Below are positions 12,181 through 22,496 of a DNA stretch of 64,000 nt, piece after piece. This stretch comes from Euglena gracilis (lineage: Eukaryota; Euglenida; Euglenophyceae; Euglenales). Under the pieces are notes generated by a model. It saw only the letters and a program-made list of their open reading frames with translations. It was not told the DNA's origin and did no database searches. Where the stretch lies: NCBI GenBank assembly GCA_039621445.1, contig CP154956.1, positions 27,782,667 through 27,846,666 on the forward strand, given 5' to 3'. The stretch's first letter is position 1. Every line of letters starts with the position of its first letter. The position numbers and the translations under genes were made by a program.

Positions 12181-12192
12181 GGGGGTTCGGTT

Positions 12193-12214
12193 GGTGATGA
12201 ACTCGTTCATCACC
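12193..12214 (-). promoter_or_regulatory. Perfect hairpin at the 3' end of the LINE RNA
   Basis: GGTGATGAA and TTCATCACC form a 9-bp stem around a 4-base loop (CTCG), about 12 bases before the microsatellite tail. Stem-loops near the 3' end are recognised by the RT of several LINEs. That role here is inferred from position. Confidence 0.6.
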
Positions 12215-12285
12215 GGGCGCTGTATGGGCTCAACGGCGGTGGTGGTTGGCCATCACCGTGATTCCCGCGCCCCGGCCCGCCGAGG

Positions 12286-15200
12286 CTAAGTCGGCGGGCC
12301 CTCCGCCGCCCGGCCATGGGGAGGTGGCCGGGATCGGGGCGGTTGCATCCAGGCAGCCAGGGTGGACTGCCGCTTCGAGGGACGGGGCTCGGCCGGTGGC
12401 GAGGCGGGGCGGCGCGCCCGGGTGGGGATGCGGGGGGGCGGTCTCGGGGGGCGAGTACGCCCAGGCAGGGCAGCAGGCTGGGGTATGGGTATGTCCGAGC
12501 CGGAGGGACGCTGCGGCGGGGGCGTCTGGGGAGCTGAGGGGGCTGGGACGTCTTGCGTCGAGTCCGACGATTGGGGAGAGGAGACGGCGGTCCCCGGCAG
12601 GAGGAGCGACGCCGGCGTGAGAGACGGGTCCACCAGGGAGCGGAGGTAGGACTGCCAACGAGAGACGAAGGCAGTGTACCACGCTGCTTCGGGGCCAGCA
12701 GGGGGCTCCGCGATGAGGACCGACCAGCGGACGTGATGCGAGGCGGGGATTCCACGCGCCAAGGGCAGGTGCACGTCCTTGAACTGCAGCCAGGCCAGGT
12801 CGGGCTCGCGCCGAATGCGGTCATGGAGGCGGCGGGTGAAGCCGGATAGTACCTTGGAGGGGTCGAGAGCTGCCGTGGTGGGGAACGGGCGGCCATGATC
12901 GGTCTCCCAGAGAAGGAGGAGCGCCATGCTGCACTCGCCGCGTTCCGGGGGAACCGGTCGGAGGTGGCGGTGGTCGCGTATCCACGCGGCCAGGGAGGCA
13001 TCCACAGAGGCCATGGTGACGTGGAGGGCGGTGGACGGGTGCGCGGCTTCCCGGGCGTGAGCGGAGCGGAGCCAGCGGTCCGTGTCCAGGACGGAGCGGG
13101 GGGCGCGGTTGTAGTACCAGGTACCTTGCCGCTGCATGCTTTCGAGGGGAGGGGAGAGGGGGGCACCCTCCTGGATGAGGTTGCCCAGGACACGGGCGAT
13201 GGCTGTGGCGCGAGCCTTGGCGGCGGTGCCGGGGGAGGCTGTGAAGTGCTCGCCCGTGACGGATTCGAAGACCGCGAGGATGGCGGGGGCCGAGCAGCCG
13301 GCGGAGGCGGGGCAGACGACCATGTGCTCGGTCAGCAGGCGGAGCAGCCGGGCGCGGAGCCAGAGACGCCGGGTCTCCCCATGCGGCGGGATCGGATCGG
13401 GGGCGGGTGGGGGGGCTGTCGTTGTGCGGCGAGCGATCTCCAGCCGGCGGAGATCGGGGACGGTCAGCTGGCGTTCCGGCGGCAGGGGGCAGGGGCGGCG
13501 GAGACGCGGGGCGGCTGAGGATGACGAGGACGCGGGCGGGGCACCGGACAGGTGGGCTGGGGACAGCAGGAGGGCGTAGCGGCGGCTCAGCAGCTCGGCG
13601 AGGCGCTCGGCCAGGGCCAGATGCAGGCGGCGCAGGAAGCGGAGGGCGTCGGCGGCGGGTGTTGGGTGGTGAGCGAGGGCGGACGTCGGGATGAGCGCGG
13701 CGGTGAGGGGCAGGTGGTGCTGCGCGGTCCAGGGGGCCGGCGGAGGGGGGATGGAGAGGTCGCAGCGGCGGGCGGCGGACAGCCAAGTCTCGGGGATGGC
13801 GACCGACCAGTCCGCGGAACCGGTGGCCGGACAGCCAGCCAGCAGGTGGAGGTCGTCCTCCTCCTCCACACCGCAACATGGGCAGGCGGGGTCCGTGGCG
13901 AAGTCGCACCGCACTCGCCGAGCCTGGGTGGCGAGGCAGCCCGAGCGCACGCGGGCTACCCATTTGATGACGGCGGGGGCCACAGGGTGGTGGAAGGCGT
14001 TGGAGCGGAGGGAGGGTCGGGCGAAGATGATGGTGGAGACCGACCAGTCGAAGGCCACGTCTGGGGGAAAGAGGGGTTCGAGGCGCGGCCGGGAGCCGGG
14101 GGGCCCCCAATTCCGGCGCTGGCGGTCCCACCACGCCAGGGGGAAGTGCCTCTCGATGTCCAGGACCGGGGAGCCCACGGCGTCGAGGAGGTCGACCGCA
14201 TCTCGGCATGCCGCAGGGGGGGCCCAGGCGGGGAGGTTTGGGGAGTGAGCTGCCCGCTTCGCCAAGGAGTCGGCCGAGTCGTTGCCCAAGGCCACGGGGT
14301 GGCCGGTGGAGATGGCCGCGTCGTCGTGCGCCTTCACTTTACGGAGGGCCGGCGGGGAGGAGCAGGAGCGGGCGAGGGCGAGGACGTGGCGGACATCGAA
14401 GCGGTCCGGGCAGCGGAGGACGGCGGACAGCGGGCGCATGCCCCAACCACGGAGCAGCTGGAGGGAGCACAGCGAGTCCGTGAACACCTCGGGGGGGCAG
14501 AGGGAGAGGGCGGAACCCAGGGCGGCGAGCTCGCAGTGTGTACTGCTGCGCGGGGAAGGGACGGTGAGGAGGATGGACGTTGCGGTGTCGGGGCACCAGA
14601 CCGCTGCACCACCTTGGGGGCCGAGGGAGCCGTCGGTGAAGGCTGCCTCTGGGAGGGGGAAGCTGTCGGCGGGGGCGAGGGAGATCTCTCCGGGGAAAGA
14701 GCACTCGGGGGCGAGGGAAGGCCAGGCGGCGGCGAGGGCGGAGGCGGGGTTGCGCCGGATCGACCAGCCTAGGGCGGTGAGGGCGGACTGGAGGGCGGGG
14801 GAGGGCTCATGCCATTCCGAAGCGGGGCAGGCCACGGCGCGGTGGATGGTGCCGACGAGGGTTGGGGAGTTGGCCAGGAGTTGCAGCCAGCGGAGCTGCA
14901 GGAGGCGGGCCTCGGCGATGGGAGCGCGGACGGCGGAAGCGCCCAGGGGGAGGCCCATGGCGATGTCCGGACTTCGCCAGAGGTTGAGCTCGAGCGGCGG
15001 TTTGTGGAACAGCGACTTGCCGGCGGCGGCTAGCGGGGCGAGGTCGGAGGGCAGCACGCGGCGGAGTTGACAGCCGTACAGAGCCTTCGGCAGCACGGCA
15101 GTCCGCCACAGAGTACAGCAGACGGCGGCGGGCAGAGGCAGGGAGCGGAGGCGGCTGGCGGCGGCGAGGGCGTTGCGGATGCGGGGGCCGAAGTGGGTCC

Positions 15201-17793
15201 GGGAGGCGGATGGCTCGGGGAGGCCGAGTTCGATGCCGACGAAGCGGAACCCGGGGGCGGAGCAGAAGGTGGAGGAGCCGACGGTGACGGTGTGACCCGA
15301 GCCCAGGGAGGACCAGAGCTGCACCTTGGTGATCCGCACGCCGAGGAGGGAGCACCAGCGGAGGTAACCATCCACCAGGGTGGAGATGCCGGCCGCATTA
15401 CGCCCGACGAGGACGAGGTCATCGGCGAAGCTGAGGGACGCCACGTGGATGCCGGCGACGGAGAGGCCACAACCGGAGGAGGCCGCCCACCGGTGGAACG
15501 CTTCGAAGAGGATGTTGAGCAGGTCTGGGCTGGCAGGGCACCCCTGGGCGAGCCCATTGGCGGCGGACCACGATGCTCCGTCGACGCTGCCGTAGCGGAA
15601 GCGGCGCTGCAGGGAGCCATAGAAGGCCTCGAAGCAGTCGACGGTGGCCGCCGGGATCCCGGCGTGGCGCAAGGTACCAAAGACTGCCCACCATGGGAGG
15701 GAGTCGAAGCACTTCACCACGTCGAAGGAGGCGAGCCACAGCTCGGAGTTCTCCGCGGCGGCGGAATGGATGAGGTCGGAGACGACTTGGGCAGCGTGGA
15801 GGGTGCTGCGCTGGGAGCGGAAGCCGAAGACGGCGTCACTGAGGAAGAACTGCTGGAGCACGGGGCCCCACAACGAGATGGTGCCCTTCGACCACACGCG
15901 GTACACCACCTCCAGCACGGTGATGGGGCGTTGATCTTGGGGGCGGGAGCCGCCAGAGGACTTCGGGATCATGGCGACGTAGGCGTTGAGCCACTCCGGC
16001 GGCCAACGCCGCTCCCGCTCCACGAGGTTGAGCAAGCGCGCGATGGCGGCGAACCACACTGGCGGCATGGCCTTCCAGGCGGCGAGGGGCACGCCGTTCA
16101 TGCCGGGGGCCGCGGCGTCGCGCATGCTCCTCAGGGCAGCCCGGACGCGGTCTTCGGACCAGGACGCCGAAGGCCATGATGCGGAAGGGATATGGGGGCC
16201 GAACTCCGAGGAGACGAAGGCCGTCCATCTTTCCGTGGGGCACTAAGTCGAGGGCTGACGCAGGACCTCGTCCACCCAGAAGGCCCGCACTGCGGCGTCC
16301 ACGTCGCGGCGTGAGAGGCATTGATGGCCGGAGGCGTCGAGGACGGGGCGGGAGCCGAAGGGGATGGACTCCGCCTTGAGCCACCGGAAGACGGCGGCTG
16401 GGCGTTCGTGCCACAGGCGTGGTAGCGCGGCTTGCCATCGGGAGTGTCGCGCACGGCGGAGGGCATGGAGTTCACGATCCAGGGACGAGCGGCAGGAAGC
16501 TGCTTCGGAGGCGATGGCGGAGCGCAGGGGCGGCACGGAGGTGCGGGGCAGATGTATTCCGCGGTGATCGAGGGAGTCGAGGATTCGGCACCAAGTGAGC
16601 GGCCAGGGGCCGGGGTGCGGTGGGGCGGAGGTGAGCTTCTCCAGGCGGTGGAGCAGGGAGAGGGCGCCGCGGAGCTGGAGCACCTTCGGGGAGTCATAGG
16701 CGGGCCGGCGGACGGAGGACCGGGTTGACCAACCACCGGCGAGGGCCACCAGGCGGTGCAGGGCGGCGTGCAAGGCGCGGGAGAGGGACTCCAGGGAGTG
16801 GGCTGAGGACGGGGACAGGGCGGCGGCTTCCGGGGAGGAGGTCCATCGGCGCAGCAGGTCGGACCACTGCTCTGAGGAGGCGAGGTCGGCGGAGGGGCCA
16901 TAGAGGAGGGGGGGAGGGCGCGGCAGCGGGGGGCACCAGTCGATGCGGCCGGATGAGAGGGTGAGGGAGACAAAGGCTGGGGAGTGCCCTCCGTCGCGGA
17001 AGTCCTCGTCGACCGTCGCGGAGCGGAGCAGGGGAAGGGCGGCGGAGTTCGCCAGGATCAGGTCGATGCGGGACGCGGCGACGGCTCCGGAGGAGAGGGG
17101 CGAGCGGAAGGTCATGGGCAGGGGCTCCGGCAGCAGGGTGGCGTGGACGTCGGACCACGGGGCACCGGGACCCGTCAGGTGGGAGAGGAGGGGGCAGGGC
17201 GGGCGTTGGCGGCCGGAGCGGCTGCAATAGTCGCGCGACGGGAGGGCGGAGCCGTTCCAGTCGCCGAGGAGGAGAGTGGGGACCTGCATGTCGAGGGAGT
17301 GGGACAGCTCCTCGAAGGCCAGGTCGAAGGCGGCGCGTTCGGCGGATTGCCGGTCCAGGGGGGCATAGACGGATAGCAGAAGGAGGCCGCGGGGGAGGTC
17401 CGGGCGGGGGGCCAGGGAGACGGCATGGAGGCGGCGCATCAGGGAGAGGCGGCACCACGCGGGGAACTGGGGGACGACGGGGGATACGGGGAGGCCCCGG
17501 CGGCAAAGGAAGCCGACGCCGACGGAGCGACCATGCTCGGAGTGCGCCAGCGGGGGAGCAGGGCGGCCATGATGGAGGTGCAGGTCGAGGTGCCGGACGG
17601 TGGTGTGCGCGCGCTCCACGAGGACGGCCGCCAGATGGGTTTCTTGGACGGCGAGGATGTCGAACGAGAGGGCGGCGACGGCGGACACCTTTGCTGGCGT
17701 CCAATGGGACATATTCCAGGTCCCGATCCGCAGGACGGGAGCCTGGACTCCTCCGGTGGGGGCAAGAGCCCCCAACGCGGCCATGCTAGACAT
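12286..17793 (-). CDS. LINE ORF2: endonuclease, reverse transcriptase, RNase H, zinc motif (one in-frame amber stop)
   Basis: One frame of 1835 codons is interrupted only by TAG at 16243-16245. The N-terminal 230 residues form an APE-type endonuclease with TWNM, QETH, GDWNG, SRIDLILAN and GGHSP motifs. It nicks target DNA to prime reverse transcription. The RT follows (AYVAMIPKS, DQRPI, FGFRSQRST, ASFDVVKCFDSL, AQGCPASPDLLN) with catalytic FADD at 15418-15429. RNase H shows FTDGS (14626-14640), a CELAAL glutamate, TDS and GNDSADSLAKR. A C-x2-C...H-x4-C zinc motif lies near 13830-13880. The proline-rich C-terminus ends close to an RQSTLAAWMQ motif. Upstream in-frame ATGs exist, but ATG at 17793 or 17784 fits the ORF1 overlap. 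The amber codon would separate endonuclease from RT unless it is read through. Confidence 0.93.
16243..16245 (-). other. In-frame amber codon in LINE ORF2
   Basis: CTA on the + strand is TAG on the coding strand. The same frame is open for about 520 codons before and about 1320 after, and the residues immediately downstream continue without a shift. It is either a single inactivating mutation, a read-through site or a sequencing error. Confidence 0.85.
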
Positions 17794-20164
17794 GGCGGCT
17801 GCCATCCACCGAGGCGGCGCGCAGGGGCTTCTTTGCGGCCGGCTTCTCGGGGGTGACCTCGCCGATGTCGCGGGCACGGCCTCGAGCATCGCTGTCATCC
17901 ACCCGCATGACGATGTCCGTGGGTGGGGTGGCGGGGCGCGCGGCAGCCGCGGGCTCGGGGACATGCAAGGCGGCGGCGATGCGCTCGTCCTGGCTCAAGA
18001 GGGTCTCGTCAGGCAGGTGGGCAGGGGCGGGGTTCGGGGACGCGTAAGGTTGATGCTGGAAGAGGTTGACGCGCGGGGCAGGGCGGGTGGCCGCAAGCTG
18101 ACGTCGGAGCTCGGCATTTTCCCGGCGGAGTTCTGCGAGTTCCACCGCCTGCCGGTCAAGGGCTTGCCGCATACTGCGCAGCTCTGCCACCAAGTCCGCG
18201 ATGCCGGGGGCCGAAGCGGTCGGGGCGGGAGAAGCCGTGAATCCACGGGGGCTGGGCGGCTGCGGAAGGGGGGCGGGCTGCTGGCGCCGAGCGGCGCGTG
18301 CCGTGGCGCGGGAGACGAGGGCGGCCGGCGCTGCGGGCGGGGGGGCTGGCTGCGGAAGGAGCGAGTTCGGCGGCGGGCGGGCTGAAGCTGTGGCACTGGC
18401 AGCGGGGGCAGAGGAGTGAAGCCGCGGGCCGCCCCAGATCGCGGAGGCGGGAAGGTCTCTGGGTGGTGGGCGGGAGGCGGCTGAAGGGGGGGATGTCGAA
18501 GACGTGGGCTGCCGGCGGGGAGGGGGGTCGGCGCGAGTTAGCACGGCGGAGCACGTAGAACGGCCCCAGCCACCGTCGTCGAGAGAGGAGCGTGTGGGCC
18601 GCCCCGTGGCTTGGAAGAAGGCGACGCGCCGGAATTGTCCCGCCCCACCGAATCGCACTTCGTCGCGCAGCGGGGACAGACCAGTCGGGGCGATGAGGTC
18701 CCGCACGCGGAAGAGGTCGGCGTCGGACAGCGGCCCCAGCCTCCACCACACCGCACCTGGCACTTGTTGTCGTACAGCCGCCTGGGGATCTTGGAGGGCA
18801 ACCCGGACGCGGGCCTGCACCTCATCCGCCGGCGCTCCCGAGGCCGCACTGATGCGCACGGCGATGTCCTTCTCGGCCGGCAGCAGGCCGACCACCCCTT
18901 GCAGGTCGTGGAGGGCATCCCACAACCGAGCAGCCTCCGCACGCCTGTTCTTGAGGTACAACAGATTGAACTGCTGCCGCTGAAGTGAAGGACTCGTATC
19001 GCGGGTCCAGAAGGGTCTCACGAAGAGGCCTCCACAGCCGCTTCCCTTCAGCCAGCGCAGCGCCTCCGGCCGCGGTACGGCCAGCAGGGCCAGTACTCCG
19101 CCATGGGTGGGCTGGATGCCCCGCAGCTGGTGAGCGGGGCCGAAGACCACCCCCACCGCGCCCGCCACCTTCGACAGCGCGCGCCGCAGCTCCCGCTCCG
19201 CGTTGCGTTGCCGCGTCGCCGGGGGCAGCTCAAATTCCACCCGGAGGAGCTCAAGGTGGTTGGGCTCCGGATCCGGTAACGAGCCGCGGATCCACCTTCC
19301 CGTTGGCGTCAGTGGATCAGCCGTGGCCGGAATGGCCTGAGGCAGGCGCCGGACATGCAGCAGCATGAGGACCTTGTTGCGGGCGAGGAAAGCCCTCTCC
19401 CACTCCTCCGGGGGCAGCCGACGTTCAGAGGCGGGCACGCGCAAGAGGGGTGGCCGCTCGGCTACCGCCACCACCTCCACGGATACCCGCCGGTCATCGA
19501 AGAGCGGGCCAGCCGCGGGAAGGAGCCGACGCAGGGCCATGGCGTTGAGCTCCTGGGGACAGCTGTCCCGGTCCACCACCGCGGCGATGCTGTACACGGT
19601 GGAAGGGTCCTCCAAATCGAGCTGACTGCGCAGCCGCTGGATCCAGACGCCGAGGTGCTCCCGCGGCGGGATGATGATGTGGGAGGGGCGCTGGCCCCAC
19701 CTCCGCGGTACCGCCGGTGCGAGCGCTGATGCATCACAGATGTCTGCCTGGGAGGCAAAATCGCCCCCCCCCACCACGACCGTGTCCGGGTCGTCGATGA
19801 GCCGTACCTCCGCGGCCACGTCGCGCAACCAGTCCACCGAGAGGCGGGTGTCGTACACCCGCACGAGGGACGTGTCCTCCACCGAAGCCGGTATTGTCCA
19901 TCCCGCAGCGCGCAGCGTCCTCGCCTCCTGTAACTCTTGAAGCTGCCGCTGGTTGAGCTCCGGCTGACGGCCGCCGCGTGGGGGTCGCCGCTGCTCAGCC
20001 GGGGGGTTTCCGTGTAGTGCGTGCTGCCGCCGGTTACGGGCCCTCCGGCTGAGAGACCACCGGGCAGGCGGGGCGGGCGCCAGGGGGAGGAAGACGACAA
20101 GGGCGGCAATCTCCTCGATCGCCGACCCACGGAGCGTGGCGGTGGAGTCTAGGGGGAAGGTCAT
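17786..20164 (-). CDS. LINE ORF1 protein with C-terminal coiled coil
   Basis: The ORF has 792 codons from ATG at 20164, which lies only about 50 bases inside the element. I do not recognise the first two thirds. From about residue 640 it is P/A-rich. A heptad-like segment follows (LVAELRSMRQALDRQAVELA and the next 20 residues), typical of LINE ORF1 trimerisation coils. The C-terminus is basic (TPEKPAAKKPLR), possibly for RNA binding or nuclear entry. The usual role is binding the element RNA. The stop TAG (17786-17788) sits inside ATGTCTAGCATG, between two in-frame ORF2 start codons, so ORF2 may be made by termination-reinitiation. Confidence 0.85.
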   Translation of the reverse strand: MTFPLDSTATLRGSAIEEIAALVVFLPLAPAPPARWSLSRRARNRRQHALHGNPPAEQRRPPRGGRQPELNQRQLQELQEARTLRAAGWTIPASVEDTSLVRVYDTRLSVDWLRDVAAEVRLIDDPDTVVVGGGDFASQADICDASALAPAVPRRWGQRPSHIIIPPREHLGVWIQRLRSQLDLEDPSTVYSIAAVVDRDSCPQELNAMALRRLLPAAGPLFDDRRVSVEVVAVAERPPLLRVPASERRLPPEEWERAFLARNKVLMLLHVRRLPQAIPATADPLTPTGRWIRGSLPDPEPNHLELLRVEFELPPATRQRNAERELRRALSKVAGAVGVVFGPAHQLRGIQPTHGGVLALLAVPRPEALRWLKGSGCGGLFVRPFWTRDTSPSLQRQQFNLLYLKNRRAEAARLWDALHDLQGVVGLLPAEKDIAVRISAASGAPADEVQARVRVALQDPQAAVRQQVPGAVWWRLGPLSDADLFRVRDLIAPTGLSPLRDEVRFGGAGQFRRVAFFQATGRPTRSSLDDGGWGRSTCSAVLTRADPPPRRQPTSSTSPPSAASRPPPRDLPASAIWGGPRLHSSAPAASATASARPPPNSLLPQPAPPPAAPAALVSRATARAARRQQPAPLPQPPSPRGFTASPAPTASAPGIADLVAELRSMRQALDRQAVELAELRRENAELRRQLAATRPAPRVNLFQHQPYASPNPAPAHLPDETLLSQDERIAAALHVPEPAAAARPATPPTDIVMRVDDSDARGRARDIGEVTPEKPAAKKPLRAASVDGSRHV

Positions 20165-20214
20165 CAAGAGGGGGGGCTCCGAGCGAAGCGAGCTGCAGGG
20201 GCAGCTTCCACACG

Positions 20215-20520
20215 TGGGTGTGGGTGTGGGTGTGGGTGTGGGTGTGGGTGTGGGTGTGGGTGTGGGTGTGGGTGTGGGTGTGGGTGTGGGTGTGGGTGTG
20301 GGTGTGGGTGTGGGTGTGGGTGTGGGTGTGGGTGTGGGTGTGGGTGTGGGTGTGGGTGTGGGTGGGTGTGGGTGAGTTGGTGGGTGGGTGGGTGGGTGGG
20401 TGTGTGTGCGTGCGTGCGTGCGTGGGTGCGTGCGTACGTGCATGTGCGTGCGTGCGTGCGTGCGTGCATGCGTGCGTGCGTGTGTGTGTGTGTGCAGGTG
20501 TGTGTGCAGGTGGTGGGTGT
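20215..20520. repeat. (GTGGGT)n microsatellite passing into GTGCGT repeats, right flank of the LINE
   Basis: About 25 nearly perfect GTGGGT units are followed by GGGTGGGT, CGTGCGTG and TGTGTG blocks. It is the same hexamer and strand as 11955-12180. The LINE ORF1 frame runs open through it, giving a false N-terminal extension of P-T repeats. Confidence 0.95.
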
Positions 20521-20607
20521 GTGTGCGTTTGGATGGGTGGAAGGGTGAGAGCATCGATGCACGCATCCCCCAACACAAACGGGCGGGGATGCGTCACTTT
20601 TCCGTAG

Positions 20608-20691
20608 GAGTCCAACCGGGGGCTGTGGCGTTCAAGTACGTTGAGTATTGTGATCTCCAGCCATATAGCGCAGCCATGAACATGCCGCCCT
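20608..20691 (+). CDS. Probable exon: tail of second IPT/TIG domain
   Basis: The exon starts in phase 1 after TTTTCCGTAG, matching the phase of the exon ending at 11954. It reads GVQPGAVAFKYVEYCDLQPY, then SAAMNMPP, and ends in phase 1 at a strong GTGAGT donor. The F-K-Y strand fits the end of an IPT/TIG fold. The frame stays open past the donor into a cysteine-rich read, so the 3' end is uncertain. Confidence 0.55.
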
Positions 20692-20957
20692 GTGAGTGCG
20701 GCATGTGCCCATGCTCCTCCGCTGGGAAGTGCATCTTGAACGCCAGGCGTGCCAGCATGAATCCGTGCCAGCCAGCCAGCCTGCAGCTCAAACTTATGTG
20801 TTGTTTGATTTTGAGTTGCCTTAAGTATATCTGTTTAAATCGATTTACGCCCCAGAATTCATTCCGCGGACAACATGCCTGATTTCACACATGCCATTTT
20901 TTTCCGTTTACGTTCTCGCATTCCTTCACTTCCCTTTTCCTTAACTTTCTCTTTCAG

Positions 20958-21084
20958 CATGTTGCCAAAGGCTCAGGATATCGATGAATTTGAATACTCG
21001 TTTGCCATCACCGACATTGAAGGTGTGCCAATGGGATCATTTCTGAATGCATCGGCTCCATCAGATTCACGACATATGTGGTGA
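20958..21084 (+). CDS. Possible exon after TTCTCTTTCAG
   Basis: A good polypyrimidine tract and acceptor are followed by a frame reading MLPKAQDIDEFEYSFAITDI, then EGVPMGSFLNAS. The frame that fits the preceding phase-1 exon is a different, less convincing one, open to GTGTGC at about 21022. The exon is likely, but its frame is not settled. Confidence 0.4.
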
Positions 21085-21386
21085 AATGGTGGGCATTGCC
21101 GATTTTTCCAAACCCGATTCAATGGCCTGAATGCCTGCCAGTTTTGGGTCACGGCAGAAAGTGGAGTGTGTGGGTATGTGTCGGAGGGGTGTGGGGTGTG
21201 GGGGGTGTGGGGGTATGCGTGGGGTGCTGAGCATTTGTCTCTTTAGAGTCGTCAGCATAAGAGTGGAGCTTGTCCATGTCCAAACCCCGCAGATTATCAC
21301 ATGACCCGGCCCTGTTCCAGAATTTTTTTTCTCATTCACGAGCTAGTGAATTCTGGCTTTCTGTGTCACCTCCGCTTGACCCGAAC
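21085..21386 (+). other. Intron sequence; dispersed repeat copy 2
   Basis: The stretch is GGTGTG-rich to about 21230. From 21299 to 21380 lies the partner of the repeat at 7488-7577 (GACCCGGCCCTGTTCC, eight T, CACCTCCGCTTGACCC). A short inverted pair, CCAGAATT / GTGAATTCTGG, lies within it. No gene was seen. Confidence 0.5.
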
Positions 21387-22207
21387 CTTTTTCAGGGGTT
21401 TTGCCTTTGCAAAATATGGGGTACGGTTTTGTGCTGCCTGAGTTGCAACCTCTCCCAGACTTTTTGTGGGTGCAAAATTTAGGGAATCTGCCGTTGTTAC
21501 CCACTTTTTCATTGCCTTTGCCTCCAGCTCAACCAGTTTTTTCAACACCAGCCCAAGAGCCGGTGGCACTTTTGCAGTTTTCCCAACCATCCCAGGCAGA
21601 TGGGCTGGCGAAGGAAACGGCAAGTGCCTCGGCAGGGCAGGGGGGTGATAACCCCAGCCCAGTTTTCTTTGAAAAGCAAGCACAGGCGCATGTGCTGGGC
21701 TTAAACAATAACAACGGGGACAGCGACAAATGGGTCAGAGCAGAAGTGGAGCAGGCAGAGGAAAACCCGAAGGACCACGCCAGCTCTTCTTCTACTCCAC
21801 GACCCCGAACTCCAGCTTCATCACAGGGCAGTGATGAACTTCAACAAAAACGGCTGCACCGTGAGGTTGATCACGGTCAGCCAGCAGCTGCTGCAGCCCC
21901 TCGTCCTCCACATATTTTTATCGAGGGGGGTGAGGAGGAGGTCCAACCCCCAGCCTATGAAAGTTCTGAAGCCACCCCCAGGGGAGGTTCACAAAATCAG
22001 GAATTTGAAGACCCCTGGGGGCAATTTTTACAAAGTAACAGAGACCTCCAGTGGACTGTGCAGCACCTGACTTTTCGGGTTTTGGCTTTGGAGAAAGCCA
22101 ACGAAGAGTGGGTACTGCATCAGCAACAGCAGCAACTCCCCGCAGTTGGCATCCACCTGGTGGAGCACATGGCAGCACGCGTCGAAGAAACGGCCAGGGC
22201 TGACTGC
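21387..22207 (+). pseudogene. Fragment of a retrotransposon gag gene related to element A
   Basis: The frame 21401-22252 matches the gag region of element A (minus strand, about 44095-43280), including MGYGFVLPELQPL, FFEKQAQ, REVDHGQPAAAAAP, PPHIFIEGGEEEVQP and EETARADCL. In this copy the stretch reads in one frame, where A has at least two frameshifts. It is in the opposite orientation to A, 20 kb away, with no LTRs. Homology stops where the inverted-repeat telomeric block begins. It is a dead intronic fragment, not part of the host protein. Confidence 0.8.
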
Positions 22208-22496
22208 TTGGTCGGCCCGACCTCCAATCATCCGCATTACCCCCCCTTTTAAAATTTAAGCCCCCCCCCCCCCAGCTGCATTTAGTTAAATATGATTTAA
22301 AGTTGACAGGGATGACAATGGGATGACGTTGAAAATGGCAGTAATGGAACAGACTGTTTTGTGTGCTAACTTAGTCGGCCTACGGCCTCCTCGGGGGGGG
22401 GGGGGGCGCTGCCGCCCCCCCCGGACCCCCCCGCCCAAAATAACAAAATCCCCTTGTGTGTGCAAGGCAAGGATGGCCATACCTCTATCCCTAACC

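Larger units (their letters stand above)
12181..20214 (-). mobile_element. Non-LTR retrotransposon (LINE), about 8.0 kb, inside a GTGGGT microsatellite
   Basis: The element is a GC-rich block in AT-richer introns, bounded at both ends by the same (GTGGGT)n repeat. Read on the minus strand it has roughly 50 bases of leader, ORF1 (to 17786), ORF2 (from 17793 or 17784) and about 100 bases of 3' sequence with a hairpin, ending in the CCCACA repeat instead of poly(A). The domain order endonuclease, RT, RNase H, zinc motif resembles the I/R1/Jockey-like group of LINEs. The element looks full length and nearly intact: one amber codon in ORF2 is the only break seen. It lies antisense to the host gene within one intron. 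Confidence 0.93.

Noticed and set aside
12821-17856. Large + strand and alternate-frame minus-strand ORFs (for example 13552-14772 +, 15067-16179 +, 12821-14209 -)
   Set aside because: They shadow LINE ORF2 in very GC-rich sequence where stop codons are rare. No motifs are present in them.
20165-20578. N-terminal extension of LINE ORF1 through the microsatellite
   Set aside because: The frame is open only because it reads the GTGGGT/GTGCGT repeat (PTPT, HARTH). ATG at 20164 is the first start inside the element.
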